A DNA stretch of 27,843 nt from positions 1 through 27,843 of the forward strand of contig JAUZPS010000006.1 in the NCBI GenBank assembly GCA_030705945.1. Direction: 5' to 3'. Under the pieces are notes generated by a model. The model saw nothing but the letters and a program-made list of their open reading frames with translations, did no database searches and was not told where the DNA came from. This DNA comes from Bacillota bacterium (GTDB taxonomy: Bacteria > Bacillota > Clostridia > Acetivibrionales > DSM-2933). Below, in pieces: positions 1-7,261 of the stretch. A program made the position numbers and the translations under genes. How positions within the stretch are numbered: the stretch's first letter is position 1; every line of letters begins with the position of its first letter.

Positions 1-35
1 AATGGATACAATTATGAAGGAGAGGGAAATGTGTG

Positions 36-200
36 ATGGGTAAGGATAATTTTATTAAAAAGGTAGACAGCCTTATTGATGAACTTACAGGGATTGAACT
101 GAGAGACTTACCTGAAAATGATGCTTGCGTTGTAAGGGATGAGATTGACAGAATAATTTATGAATGCTTGTACCATAGGTCAAGGTTTCTTGAAAGATAG
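36..200 (+). CDS. Small hypothetical protein (54 aa)
   Basis: An ATG at 36 opens a 54-residue frame ending in TAG at 198-200. A purine-rich GGAGAGGG-type ribosome binding site lies about 9 bases upstream. The ATG overlaps an upstream TGA (34-36) in a TGATG arrangement, so it may be translationally coupled to a gene ending at the window edge. The product is charged and probably helical, with no signal peptide or membrane segment. Its end, around DEIDRIIYECLYHR, loosely recalls the helical hairpin of Spo0E-like phosphatases, but the key SQELD motif is absent (RDEID instead), so I do not assign that function. It is the only protein-coding candidate on the plus strand, divergent from everything downstream. 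Existence is likely; function is unknown. Confidence 0.5.
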   Translation: MGKDNFIKKVDSLIDELTGIELRDLPENDACVVRDEIDRIIYECLYHRSRFLER

Positions 201-240
201 AGTTTTGGTTTATAATTTTTTAAATACTATATGTAACACA

Positions 241-316
241 AAAAGTCTATTACATTCTGCCTTCGCAAAAATCCCTGAAGCTTTGGATATTTTGCTCCTC
301 ACAATGTAAGACTTTT
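241..316. repeat. Imperfect 76-nt hairpin of unknown type
   Basis: Outer arms AAAAGTCT-AT-TACATT (241-256) and AATGTA-AGACTTTT (303-316) pair with a two-base bulge. An inner pair, GCAAAAATCC (265-274) with GGATATTTTGC (285-295), continues the fold. It lies between two convergent genes. It does not match the three element families found elsewhere in the window. It could be a decayed miniature element or a structured 3' region. Confidence 0.45.
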
Positions 317-357
317 ATTGCGTTCCATATATTTGAACAAATTCACTATATATAATA

Positions 358-385
358 CAAGGAACGGCACATGCGCCGTTCCTTG
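358..385 (-). terminator. Rho-independent terminator of fabZ
   Basis: A perfect 11-bp stem (358-368 with 375-385, arm CAAGGAACGGC) has a 6-base loop. It lies 14 bases past the fabZ stop. On the minus strand it is followed by a moderately T-rich tail (TATTATATATAG). Stem quality is excellent; the tail is not a pure T-run. Confidence 0.75.
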
Positions 386-399
386 TTGCTTAAGTTGGT

Positions 400-846
400 C
401 TATAACAACTTTGACGGGTCAGCCATAGCGAATTTTATTTCTCCTTCTGCTGCTACGTTGCCATCTACTGTAGCTTTAACCTTTGCCTTTACAACATTCA
501 TTCTGTTTGAAAGTATTTCTGCCTCAAGCCTTAGCGTATCACCAGGAAGGACAGGATTCTTAAACTTCATTGATTCAATGGAAGCGAACAATCCGAGCTT
601 TCTTGCGGCATCTTTATCAGTACCGTTTGATGCTGCGATTCCTGCTGTTTGAGCTAGTGCTTCAACTATAAGTACACCGGGCATTATGGGGTATTCAGGG
701 AAGTGTCCCTGAAAGAAAGGCTCGTTTGCAGTTACGTTTTTTATGCCTACCGCGCTTTTACCGGGTTCAAATTCAACAACTTTATCAACCAACAGGAAGG
801 GAAACCTGTGAGGAATAATCTTTCTAATATCTAAATTTGAAAGCAT
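400..846 (-). CDS. fabZ: 3-hydroxyacyl-ACP dehydratase FabZ
   Basis: This is a cytosolic fatty-acid synthesis enzyme that dehydrates 3-hydroxyacyl-ACP to trans-2-enoyl-ACP in the elongation cycle. The 148-residue length is normal for FabZ. The hot-dog-fold signature is complete: GHFP at 47-50 with catalytic His48, then MPGVLIVEALAQ with catalytic Glu62. The ATG at 844-846 is preceded by AAGGAGTG, which fixes the start. It stands alone: the next gene on this strand lies beyond the tRNA operon and a terminator follows directly, so it appears monocistronic instead of embedded in a fab operon. FabA is excluded by length and motif. Identification is secure. Confidence 0.96.
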   Translation of the reverse strand: MLSNLDIRKIIPHRFPFLLVDKVVEFEPGKSAVGIKNVTANEPFFQGHFPEYPIMPGVLIVEALAQTAGIAASNGTDKDAARKLGLFASIESMKFKNPVLPGDTLRLEAEILSNRMNVVKAKVKATVDGNVAAEGEIKFAMADPSKLL

Positions 847-994
847 TTACTTCACTCCTTGTCTCTTTATTAATATCCATATCATTATACAGGCATTACG
901 TGGCATTTGCCATAATAAATTTGATTGAATTAATATATTAAGCTATATTAACAAATAATTTAAAAAAAATTAAATAAAAAAATTAAATAAGTAA

Positions 995-1023
995 TTGACT
1001 TTTTTCACTCTTCTGGTTACAAT
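995..1023 (+). promoter_or_regulatory. Sigma-A-type promoter of the tRNA operon
   Basis: TTGACT (995-1000), a 17-base spacer and TACAAT (1018-1023) make a near-consensus housekeeping promoter about 40 bases upstream of the first tRNA. Confidence 0.85.
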
Positions 1024-1062
1024 ATAATTCGCTGGTTGAAACAGCGAGTAAGTGGTGAACAT

Positions 1063-1135
1063 GGCCCATTGGTCAAGTGGCCTAAGACACCGCCCTTTCA
1101 CGGCGGTAACAGGGGTTCGAATCCCCTATGGGTCA
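1063..1135 (+). tRNA. tRNA-Glu (TTC)
   Basis: The acceptor stem GGCCCAT pairs with ATGGGTC, with one G-U pair. The anticodon stem CCGCC/GGCGG holds loop CTTTCAC with anticodon TTC. The T-arm GGTTCGAATCC is canonical. CCA is not encoded after discriminator A1135. It is the first gene of a four-tRNA operon. Confidence 0.96.
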
Positions 1136-1173
1136 TCAACTAGAAGCTGGTTTATTATCAGCTTCCAATATAC

Positions 1174-1250
1174 GGCCCGGTAGTTCAGTTGGTTAGAATG
1201 CCAGCCTGTCACGCTGGAGGTCGAGGGTTCGAGCCCCTTCCGGGTCGCCA
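1174..1250 (+). tRNA. tRNA-Asp (GTC)
   Basis: The acceptor stem GGCCCGG pairs with CCGGGTC. The anticodon loop CTGTCAC gives GTC. CCA is encoded at 1248-1250. It is the second gene of the operon, 38 bases after tRNA-Glu. Confidence 0.96.
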
Positions 1251-1265
1251 TTAAAAACTAAATAT

Positions 1266-1341
1266 GCTGGTGTAGCTCAGCAGGTAGAGCAGCTGACTTG
1301 TAATCAGCAGGTCGGGGGGTCGATTCCGTCCACCAGCTCCA
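1266..1341 (+). tRNA. tRNA-Thr (TGT)
   Basis: The acceptor stem GCTGGTG pairs with CACCAGC. The anticodon stem GCTGA/TCAGC encloses CTTGTAA, anticodon TGT. CCA is encoded at 1339-1341. It is the third gene of the operon. Confidence 0.96.
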
Positions 1342-1344
1342 TAA

Positions 1345-1426
1345 GGAGGGGTTCCCGAGTGGCCAAAGGGGGCAGACTGTAAATCTGTTGTCGATGACTT
1401 CGATGGTTCGAATCCATCTCCCTCCA
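1345..1426 (+). tRNA. tRNA-Tyr (GTA)
   Basis: The acceptor stem GGAGGGG pairs with TCCCTCC. The anticodon loop CTGTAAA gives GTA. A long variable arm marks a type II tRNA, as expected for bacterial tRNA-Tyr. CCA is not encoded. It is the last gene of the operon, 3 bases after tRNA-Thr. Confidence 0.95.
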
Positions 1427-1438
1427 CTATAAGTTCTC

Positions 1439-1472
1439 AAAAGCCCTTGAATATCAAGGGCTTTTGTTTTTT
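1439..1472 (+). terminator. Rho-independent terminator of the tRNA operon
   Basis: A perfect 12-bp stem (AAAAGCCCTTGA, 1439-1450, with 1454-1465) and 3-base loop are followed by GTTTTTT, immediately after tRNA-Tyr. Confidence 0.93.
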
Positions 1473-1707
1473 AGAAATATACGCCATCGGATTTTTTGAG
1501 TTAAAAACAATGGCAAGGCTTTTAATAGCATTCATTGCGTTATACATCAAATATTGGCCCAAATACGGTTCAACCAATTATTGAACATAAAATAGCATAC
1601 CGTATTGTTAAGTTGCCTTAAAACTCAATTTAAGGGCATGATGTATATTAGAATTATACCGTTTCAGTAAAAACTTATCATTATTCAAAACCCATCCATA
1701 ATAAAGC
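1473..1707. other. Gene-free spacer with nested inverted repeats
   Basis: I see no gene here. Between the tRNA terminator and the glycan-cluster terminator lie two nested inverted repeats: AATACGGT (1562-1569) with ACCGTATT (1599-1606), overlapping GTTCAA (1568-1573) with TTGAAC (1581-1586). There is also an imperfect TGCCTTAAA/TTTAAGGGCA pair near 1612-1639. No known RNA family is recognised. Confidence 0.4.
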
Positions 1708-1743
1708 AAAAATCACTCAATTAAAATAAATTGAGTGATTTTT
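1708..1743 (-). terminator. Terminator at the end of the glycan cluster
   Basis: A perfect 15-bp stem (1708-1722 with 1729-1743) has a 6-base loop and is bounded by A/T runs in both directions. It lies 80 bases past the stop of the last cluster gene. The A5/T5 ends mean it could act on either strand. Confidence 0.8.
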
Positions 1744-1823
1744 AGCTTTGTTATAATAATTTTAGTTTGTTTTTTAATTTAATCTAAATATTAGACACAA
1801 ACGCCTTTATTTTACTGCCTTTT

Positions 1824-2789
1824 TTACCAACCTCTAAGTCCTTTTTTATCTTTGGAGATATTTTTAGTCTGTCTAACAATATATAAAGGTCTTCCCTTTG
1901 CTTCATCGTAAATTCTGCCTATATACTCTCCTATTATTCCTAAGATCAACAGAACGATGCCATTGAAAACGATGGTAATTGCCATTAGAGAAGCCCAACC
2001 TGGTTGTGTATTCTTTGTGAATATAGCCTGAAAAATAATTACAAGCAAATAGATAAATCCTGTTATTGAAATAATAGTTCCGGCATATGTTGCTATTTTT
2101 AGCGGCTTATAAGAGAAAGACGTAATTGCGTCAAATGCAAATTTGATCATTTTCTTAAGAGGATATTTTGTCTCGCCGGCAAAACGCTTGTCCCTGCTAA
2201 ACTCAACTCCTATTTGCTTAAACCCTAACCAGCTTATTAGTCCTCTTATATACCTACTTCTTTCATTAGCGTTGGCAAGCGCAATACAAACCTTTCTGTC
2301 AATTAGCCTGAAATCTCCGGTGTCAACAGGAATATCAACATCTGTCATCTTCCTTAATAGCCTGTAAAAGACTGCAGCTGTAAACTTTTTAAAGAAAGTG
2401 TCGCCTTTCCTCTCAGCTCTCTTTCCATATACTACTTCATATCCTTCTTTCCACTTTTCGATCATTTTAGGGATAACTTCAGGCGGGTCCTGAAGATCAG
2501 CGTCTATAACAATTATAGCCTCGCCTTCCGTATAATCCATACCTGCCGTTATAGCCAGCTGGTGCCCAAAATTTCTTGAGAAATCTAAAAACTTAATATT
2601 TTTATCCTTCTCGCATATTTCGTTCACAATGAAAGCTGTTTTATCGCGACTTCCATCATTTACAAAAATAATTTCATAGGATTCATTCACCGAATCCATA
2701 ACCTTCTTAAGCCTTTTATAGCTTTCAAGAACAACTTGTTCTTCATTATATACCGGAACTACAACAGAATATATTACAGACTCCGACAT
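1824..2789 (-). CDS. GT2 glycosyltransferase, polyprenyl-phosphate sugar synthase-like
   Basis: This is a family 2 glycosyltransferase of the DPM1/GtrB type, which usually moves a sugar from a nucleotide donor to undecaprenyl phosphate on the inner membrane face. Seen in its 321 residues: the N-terminal VVVPVYNEE strand, NDGSRD at 44-49, the metal-binding DADLQDPP (96-103), a long catalytic domain, then two membrane helices at about 235-257 and 267-287 and a basic C-terminal tail. The ATG at 2787-2789 follows AGAGGGGG. It is the last gene of the glycan cluster and is a paralog of the GT2 gene at 11681-12646, sharing the layout and the DxDLQxPP motif. The sugar transferred cannot be told from sequence. 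Confidence 0.9.
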   Translation of the reverse strand: MSESVIYSVVVPVYNEEQVVLESYKRLKKVMDSVNESYEIIFVNDGSRDKTAFIVNEICEKDKNIKFLDFSRNFGHQLAITAGMDYTEGEAIIVIDADLQDPPEVIPKMIEKWKEGYEVVYGKRAERKGDTFFKKFTAAVFYRLLRKMTDVDIPVDTGDFRLIDRKVCIALANANERSRYIRGLISWLGFKQIGVEFSRDKRFAGETKYPLKKMIKFAFDAITSFSYKPLKIATYAGTIISITGFIYLLVIIFQAIFTKNTQPGWASLMAITIVFNGIVLLILGIIGEYIGRIYDEAKGRPLYIVRQTKNISKDKKGLRGW

Positions 2790-2898
2790 CTAACTACCCC
2801 CTCTAAGATTTCTTAAGAATAAAATCTTTTAAACTGCAACATATATCTCGAAATAGATTTTGAATTGGCAAATTAACTTTGAATATTTGTCATTATAT

Positions 2899-3699
2899 TT
2901 ATTCATAGTCATCAAAATCATCATTGTCGCTGCTATCATCAGAATCATCATATGCTTCTTCATCCTGATTATCGTCTGAATCAGTATTTCTTTTTTTGGA
3001 TTTTTTTGAAACAATGACTATATATACTGATATACCAATAACGATCAATACAACAATGATAACTATAATCAAAGCGCCTGAACCGTTTGATTTATTGTCG
3101 CCTGATGTAGAACTGTTATCTGCTGGCTGCTTTTTTGAAATTGTTGCCACCTCTACACCACTTGGAACACTTGTAACTTCCTCCATAGAAACATCGTCAA
3201 AATACGCTTTTCCAGTGTTCATATTGCCGTGTCCACCCAAACTTACGGTTACAACCACAGAACTGATATCAGGTCCAATTTTCGCGTACATTTCTTCATA
3301 TTGCCACTTGTCATTTGTTCCTTTTAAATCCTTTGATGAAAACACATAATCAAGGATAGAAATAATCGCTCCGGCTTTTTGCTGACCTACATTCTCAGTC
3401 CTCGCCCAACATGATAATTTGTATATAGAATTCTCCTTAACCGAAACGGTTTGCTTATATCTGGCGTCATTTTCAGATTGACTGGTTATTGATACAAATT
3501 TTTTACCTGTATGTCCATTACCATCCTCAACTTTAAAGGTTGAGCCGCTTGCGTAAGACCAAGGTTCCCAGCCCTTTGGGTTGTCCCCTGTAACATCTTC
3601 AAATGAAGGATTTGCCAGCATGTTGCCTTCTGCGTATCCAGCTATACACATAAAGCAAAACAATAATATTGTAACCATTATCATAATTAACTTTTTCAC
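2899..3699 (-). CDS. Membrane-anchored carbohydrate-binding-like protein with acidic tail
   Basis: I start this 266-residue protein at GTG 3697-3699, 6 bases after GGAGGAAG (3706-3713). An ATG further upstream at 3795 lies inside a repeat element and is not credible. Order of parts: signal peptide about 1-23 (ending GYAEG), a jelly-roll domain about 27-180 beginning NMLANPSFEDV and ending AYFDDVSMEEV (CBM_4_9-like pattern), a Ser/Asn/Gly linker, one membrane helix about 208-229, a basic stop-transfer KKSKKR, and a very acidic end (16 of the last 28 residues are Asp or Glu). Predicted topology: binding domain outside, acidic tail in the cytoplasm. It is a paralog of the next gene upstream (3884-4726). 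It may be a glycan-binding partner of the surrounding transferases; no catalytic domain is visible. Confidence 0.8.
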   Translation of the reverse strand: MKKLIMIMVTILLFCFMCIAGYAEGNMLANPSFEDVTGDNPKGWEPWSYASGSTFKVEDGNGHTGKKFVSITSQSENDARYKQTVSVKENSIYKLSCWARTENVGQQKAGAIISILDYVFSSKDLKGTNDKWQYEEMYAKIGPDISSVVVTVSLGGHGNMNTGKAYFDDVSMEEVTSVPSGVEVATISKKQPADNSSTSGDNKSNGSGALIIVIIVVLIVIGISVYIVIVSKKSKKRNTDSDDNQDEEAYDDSDDSSDNDDFDDYE

Positions 3700-3732
3700 T
3701 TTAATCTTCCTCCATAATCTTTTAATTATATA

Positions 3733-3879
3733 TATAAGTTGCGAAAAAGATTTTACATTAGAAATGCAGTTAATACGTATGCATTTTACTATCAAAGCTG
3801 AACTTTTCGCAACTTATGAATCAAGGTATATATTTTGCAATATAAAAAAATGGATGTAAAATGTTTATTGCAAAATATA
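3733..3879 (+). mobile_element. Element B, copy 1 (MITE-like, 147 nt)
   Basis: The ends TATAAGTTGCG and GCAAAATATA are flanked by TA at 3731-3732 and 3880-3881. The terminal inverted repeats are about 28 bp and imperfect. Internally AAGTTGCGAAAA and TTTTCGCAACTT can pair. The element ends 2 bases past the stop codon of the gene at 3884. Confidence 0.85.
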
Positions 3880-3883
3880 TAGA

Positions 3884-4726
3884 TTACTCATCATAATCCT
3901 CTTCATTAAATTCTTCTTCATCTGAATTATCTTTTTTATTTTCGATAACCTTTTTAACTTCGACGCTTTCGTTTCCATTATCTGTTTTTGCCTTTTTGGA
4001 AAACTTGGTTTCTATAAATATAATAAATCCGCCTATTACTACAACAGCTAGAACGATAAGTATTATCTTGCCGCTTCCTGAGCTTCCTGTTTGGCTGCCG
4101 TTACTGCTTGTCTGACTTCCGGAAGAAGTGTTCGGAATGAAGAAATCCATTACTTTTGTCCCAGCTGGGGCTTCGCCTACAAGCTCCACCGATACATTAT
4201 CAAAGTATGCGGTGCCTTCGTTAGTAGTCCCGAAGCCGCCTAACCTACAGCCAAGTTTTAAACTGTCGCTGTCAGTGGTTTTTATCATAAATGATAACTC
4301 TTTCCAATCATTTTTTGTATCGGAGTATTCTACTGATGTATATACTCCCTTACCGTTTAATACGGTAATATTTGCGGCTCCAGCTTTGTTTAGAATATTC
4401 TCTGTCTTGATATAACAGCTTATTTTATAAACCTTATTAGGTTCTACTTTTAACTCTTGAAAGACCTTTGAGTCATTTGTTTTGCTGTTTGTTATTACCA
4501 GACACTTAGAATTGTTAATACCTTTTCCATCTACCGCCGAGATTTTGTAAGCATCCGCGGACTTATCGAATGCTTCAGGAGCCCAACCAGTTGGAATGTC
4601 TCCATTAACTTCCTCAAACCCTGAATTCTTAACAATATTTCCACCATCACCATAAGTTATCATTGACACAGAAATAATTAAAGCTGTTGAAATGATAGCT
4701 GTTAAAATTAATAACTTTTTTAACAT
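3884..4726 (-). CDS. Membrane-anchored carbohydrate-binding-like protein with acidic tail (paralog)
   Basis: The start is ATG 4724-4726, 8 bases after AGGAGG (4735-4740); a longer frame from 4753 lacks such a site. The 280 residues carry a hydrophobic signal segment about 4-24, a jelly-roll domain starting NIVKNSGFEEVNGDIPTGW and ending AYFDNVSVELV, a Ser/Gly/Thr linker, a membrane helix about 218-238, a basic SKK stretch and an acidic end (9 of the last 14 residues). The NxGFEE...GW and AYFDNVS motifs match the CBM_4_9-like pattern and the neighbour at 2899-3699, so the pair probably arose by tandem duplication. Sequence identity has drifted, while layout and tail charge are kept. No hydrolase domain is present, so a binding or scaffolding role outside the cell is the best inference. 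Confidence 0.8.
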   Translation of the reverse strand: MLKKLLILTAIISTALIISVSMITYGDGGNIVKNSGFEEVNGDIPTGWAPEAFDKSADAYKISAVDGKGINNSKCLVITNSKTNDSKVFQELKVEPNKVYKISCYIKTENILNKAGAANITVLNGKGVYTSVEYSDTKNDWKELSFMIKTTDSDSLKLGCRLGGFGTTNEGTAYFDNVSVELVGEAPAGTKVMDFFIPNTSSGSQTSSNGSQTGSSGSGKIILIVLAVVVIGGFIIFIETKFSKKAKTDNGNESVEVKKVIENKKDNSDEEEFNEEDYDE

Positions 4727-4778
4727 TAAAAATGCCTCCTTTAATAATTTCATTGTAATTTATAAATTAAAATTATTT

Positions 4779-6092
4779 CTATTTTGAGGATATATCTTTA
4801 ACCATGGTCTCGACAACTTCTTTTCCAAGTTTTATGCTAAAATTTATACCTCTGTCGTTTGGATAAATTTGAGAAGTATTTGCCATATATAGATTTTTAA
4901 TTGGCGTTTTGTAAGCCGGCTTTATTTTGGAATAATTCATGGGCCATATAGGTTGAGCATACCTGTCTTTAAATATATAGCACTTTTCTATTAAATCTTC
5001 TTTAAAATCAGGATAAATCTTCCTAAGGTGCTCAACATAAATATTTTTCACCTCATCTTCCGTCATGCTTAAATATTTGCTATTAACATTTAAATACTTT
5101 GAAAAATATAAAATAACTTTTCCGCCATACACTTCTTTTGGGATAAAATTGGTATGTTCTATCAGCCCTCCGAAAGGAATTTCATCGTCGCTTACATTAA
5201 GCCAGTAAAAATCGCTTAGCTTCTCCTTTAGAATCATTACCATAATCATTGAGCAGTCATATTTAACAACTCTTAATGGTTTAATATAATCTTCAGGAGC
5301 ATTTTTGCAAACATCAACAAAATGCTGAAGAGCAGGAGTGAACACCACATAATCATAGAGCTTCTTTTCGTTATTTACGATGATTCCTTTACAAACGCCA
5401 CCTTCAACAATTATTTCGTCCAACCCTGAATTAAGATATAGTTTAGCGCCGTTTTTTTCAACAATGTCTACAAACTTTTTAAGAAGGGTATAAAAGCTGC
5501 CTTCCATATAACCAAGAACTTCATCTTTACCACCACCCGTTCTTGATCTTACTCTCTGGACAATTCTTTCCCATATCCATACAGCGGGAATTCTGTTATA
5601 GTTATCTCCAAACTTTATTTTCATCATGGGTTTCCAGAATTTTTCCCAGCCTTCTTTTCCAGCATACCTTATAAGAAATTCTTCTGCAGTAATGTTTTCA
5701 AGTTCGTCACTGTATTTATATTTCGAAATAAGGAAGGAAGAAGCTCCCAATCTTAATCTATTAAAGAAGCTCAAGGGTTTAAATCTCAATATATCGAGGG
5801 GTGACGCAAATGGATATGATACCCCGTTGCAATAATAACCCATTTTTGTTTTCTTCCATATCAACATATCTTCCATTTTTATTTCTCTTATTAATTCCAT
5901 AAGATATTTATCATGGGTAAAAACATGATGATAATACTTCTCGAGTAATTTTCCCTCAAGCTCAAATACTCCAGCTAGTCCTCCAATATCCGAGGATTTT
6001 TCGTATATATCCACATCCGCTTTTATATTCTTCTGGATATAATACGCAGTTGATAATCCGGCTACCCCACCGCCAATAACAGCAATTTTCAT
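4779..6092 (-). CDS. FAD-dependent oxidoreductase (amine oxidase / UDP-galactopyranose mutase-like)
   Basis: The 437-residue protein opens with a Rossmann dinucleotide site, GGGVAG at 7-12, with Glu31 closing the beta-alpha-beta unit (IYEKSSDIGGLAG), the hallmark of FAD-binding amine-oxidase and protoporphyrinogen-oxidase-like enzymes. The C-terminal NLYMANTSQIYPNDRGINFSIKLG region fits the second FAD contact of this superfamily. No signal peptide is present, so it acts in the cytoplasm or at the inner membrane face. ATG 6090-6092 follows GGAGGCC. Relatives often sit with GtrA and GT2 genes, where they are annotated as NAD(P)/FAD-dependent oxidoreductases without a proven substrate. A sugar or polyprenol modification is plausible. 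It is separated from the gene upstream by a C element. Confidence 0.8.
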   Translation of the reverse strand: MKIAVIGGGVAGLSTAYYIQKNIKADVDIYEKSSDIGGLAGVFELEGKLLEKYYHHVFTHDKYLMELIREIKMEDMLIWKKTKMGYYCNGVSYPFASPLDILRFKPLSFFNRLRLGASSFLISKYKYSDELENITAEEFLIRYAGKEGWEKFWKPMMKIKFGDNYNRIPAVWIWERIVQRVRSRTGGGKDEVLGYMEGSFYTLLKKFVDIVEKNGAKLYLNSGLDEIIVEGGVCKGIIVNNEKKLYDYVVFTPALQHFVDVCKNAPEDYIKPLRVVKYDCSMIMVMILKEKLSDFYWLNVSDDEIPFGGLIEHTNFIPKEVYGGKVILYFSKYLNVNSKYLSMTEDEVKNIYVEHLRKIYPDFKEDLIEKCYIFKDRYAQPIWPMNYSKIKPAYKTPIKNLYMANTSQIYPNDRGINFSIKLGKEVVETMVKDISSK

Positions 6093-6148
6093 TTTGGCCT
6101 CCGTAATAAAGTTATTTTAATAAATCTTTAACATAAAATCTTTAACTA

Positions 6149-6248
6149 TATTAAAATCTTTATTAATCTTACATTTAGTAGAGCAGAATAACAAATGGTT
6201 TAACGCTATTTCGCGTTTGATAAATGTAAAAGATTAATTTATTTAATA
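6149..6248 (+). mobile_element. Element C, copy 1 (100 nt)
   Basis: TA-flanked (6147-6148, 6249-6250), with terminal inverted repeats around ATTAATCTTACATTT and AAATGTAAAAGATTAAT. It is a divergent subtype with TATTAAAA ends. It ends 2 bases past the stop codon of the gene at 6253. Confidence 0.8.
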
Positions 6249-6252
6249 TAAG

Positions 6253-7242
6253 CTAACTTTCAATCTTTTTTTTACCTAAAGAAGTTACAGCAGACAAAGA
6301 TAACCCTTCTTTTAGGAGAAAAATAAAACCTAAGGTTGTTACAGGTATATATAAAAATACTCTATAAACTAAAGCAAATCCTATAGCAGTACTGTCAGCA
6401 ACTTTAAACACGCTTAACGCGGTATTGCACGCGCCTTCAAAAGTTCCTAAGTTTCCAGGAGCTGAAGGAATCATAATTCCAAAATTGGTAACTACAAGTG
6501 TAAAAACTGATAAATAAAACACGTTATCTAGTCCAAAAGCCAGCGATATTGTAAACACAAGACTTCCCTCTAAAGCCCATATAATTATGGAGTATAATGT
6601 AACAGGCAACAGGCTTTTTTTATCTTTTATAACATCAAATCCCTCAATCAGTTTCTCAAATATCTTAATAATTTTTATGCTAAATTTCTCTGGAAGAAAT
6701 TTAGTTAACATTTTAACCAGCTTTAATGCTGTTTCTTTAAACAAAACAATAAAAATTGTAAATAATAACGCTCCAACAAAAATTGCTGTTGCCGCTAATC
6801 CAAGACTTTTTATTTTTGGTGGAAATGGATATACTAAGGAAATAGCCCCCATAAACAAAAGCAAAGTTATTCCATCATATATCTTCTCGACTATAACGGT
6901 CGATAAAGCAGCTGTTTTGCTGATGTCATCATTACGTCCGATAAGATACGCCCTGACTAAATCTCCACCCCTCAACGGCAATACCGAGTTAGCCATGTAG
7001 TTGATACATATTATCGGAAACAACCGTGAGGTCTTTATTTTTTTGATACTTCCAAGCATTGCAGACCACCTAAGGCTTCTCATCCAATAGCTGGTTATCT
7101 GCAGCAAAACCGCAGGTATTATGAGGAAGTAGTTAATATGCAATAAAGTATCTCCGAGCTTTTTAAATTCAACTTTTCTAAATAGCCAATATAATAGAGC
7201 GATACTTATGAGAATTCCGATCAGGTTTTTAATCTTTTTCAT
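6253..7242 (-). CDS. UPF0104 / lysylphosphatidylglycerol synthase transmembrane-type protein
   Basis: The 329-residue polytopic membrane protein has roughly eight hydrophobic helices and no soluble catalytic domain. It matches the flippase-like domain of the lysylphosphatidylglycerol synthase superfamily (UPF0104, AglD-like). Family motifs seen: LRGGDLVRAYLIGR near 97-110, STVIVEKIYDGI near 122-133, and PSAPGNLGTFEGACN in the C-terminal half. Members lacking the synthase domain are common in glycan gene clusters and are suspected of moving lipid-linked intermediates; that role is not established. ATG 7240-7242 follows AAGGAATGAT. The gene begins 19 bases after the stop of the GT-C gene at 7262, so the two are probably co-transcribed. 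Confidence 0.85.
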   Translation of the reverse strand: MKKIKNLIGILISIALLYWLFRKVEFKKLGDTLLHINYFLIIPAVLLQITSYWMRSLRWSAMLGSIKKIKTSRLFPIICINYMANSVLPLRGGDLVRAYLIGRNDDISKTAALSTVIVEKIYDGITLLLFMGAISLVYPFPPKIKSLGLAATAIFVGALLFTIFIVLFKETALKLVKMLTKFLPEKFSIKIIKIFEKLIEGFDVIKDKKSLLPVTLYSIIIWALEGSLVFTISLAFGLDNVFYLSVFTLVVTNFGIMIPSAPGNLGTFEGACNTALSVFKVADSTAIGFALVYRVFLYIPVTTLGFIFLLKEGLSLSAVTSLGKKKIES

Positions 7243-7261
7243 TATATCATTCCTTAAAATT

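Noticed and set aside
1258..1440. A 60-codon frame across the tRNA genes
   Set aside because: It is antisense to tRNA-Thr and tRNA-Tyr and is a chance opening.
2829..3014. A methionine-rich minus-strand frame overlapping the acidic-tail gene
   Set aside because: It is the out-of-frame reading of the GAT/GAC-rich codons of the acidic tail and has no ribosome binding site.
3700..3795. An N-terminal extension of the carbohydrate-binding protein to an ATG at 3795
   Set aside because: The extension is encoded by a B element and would bury the signal peptide; GTG 3697-3699 has an excellent ribosome binding site.
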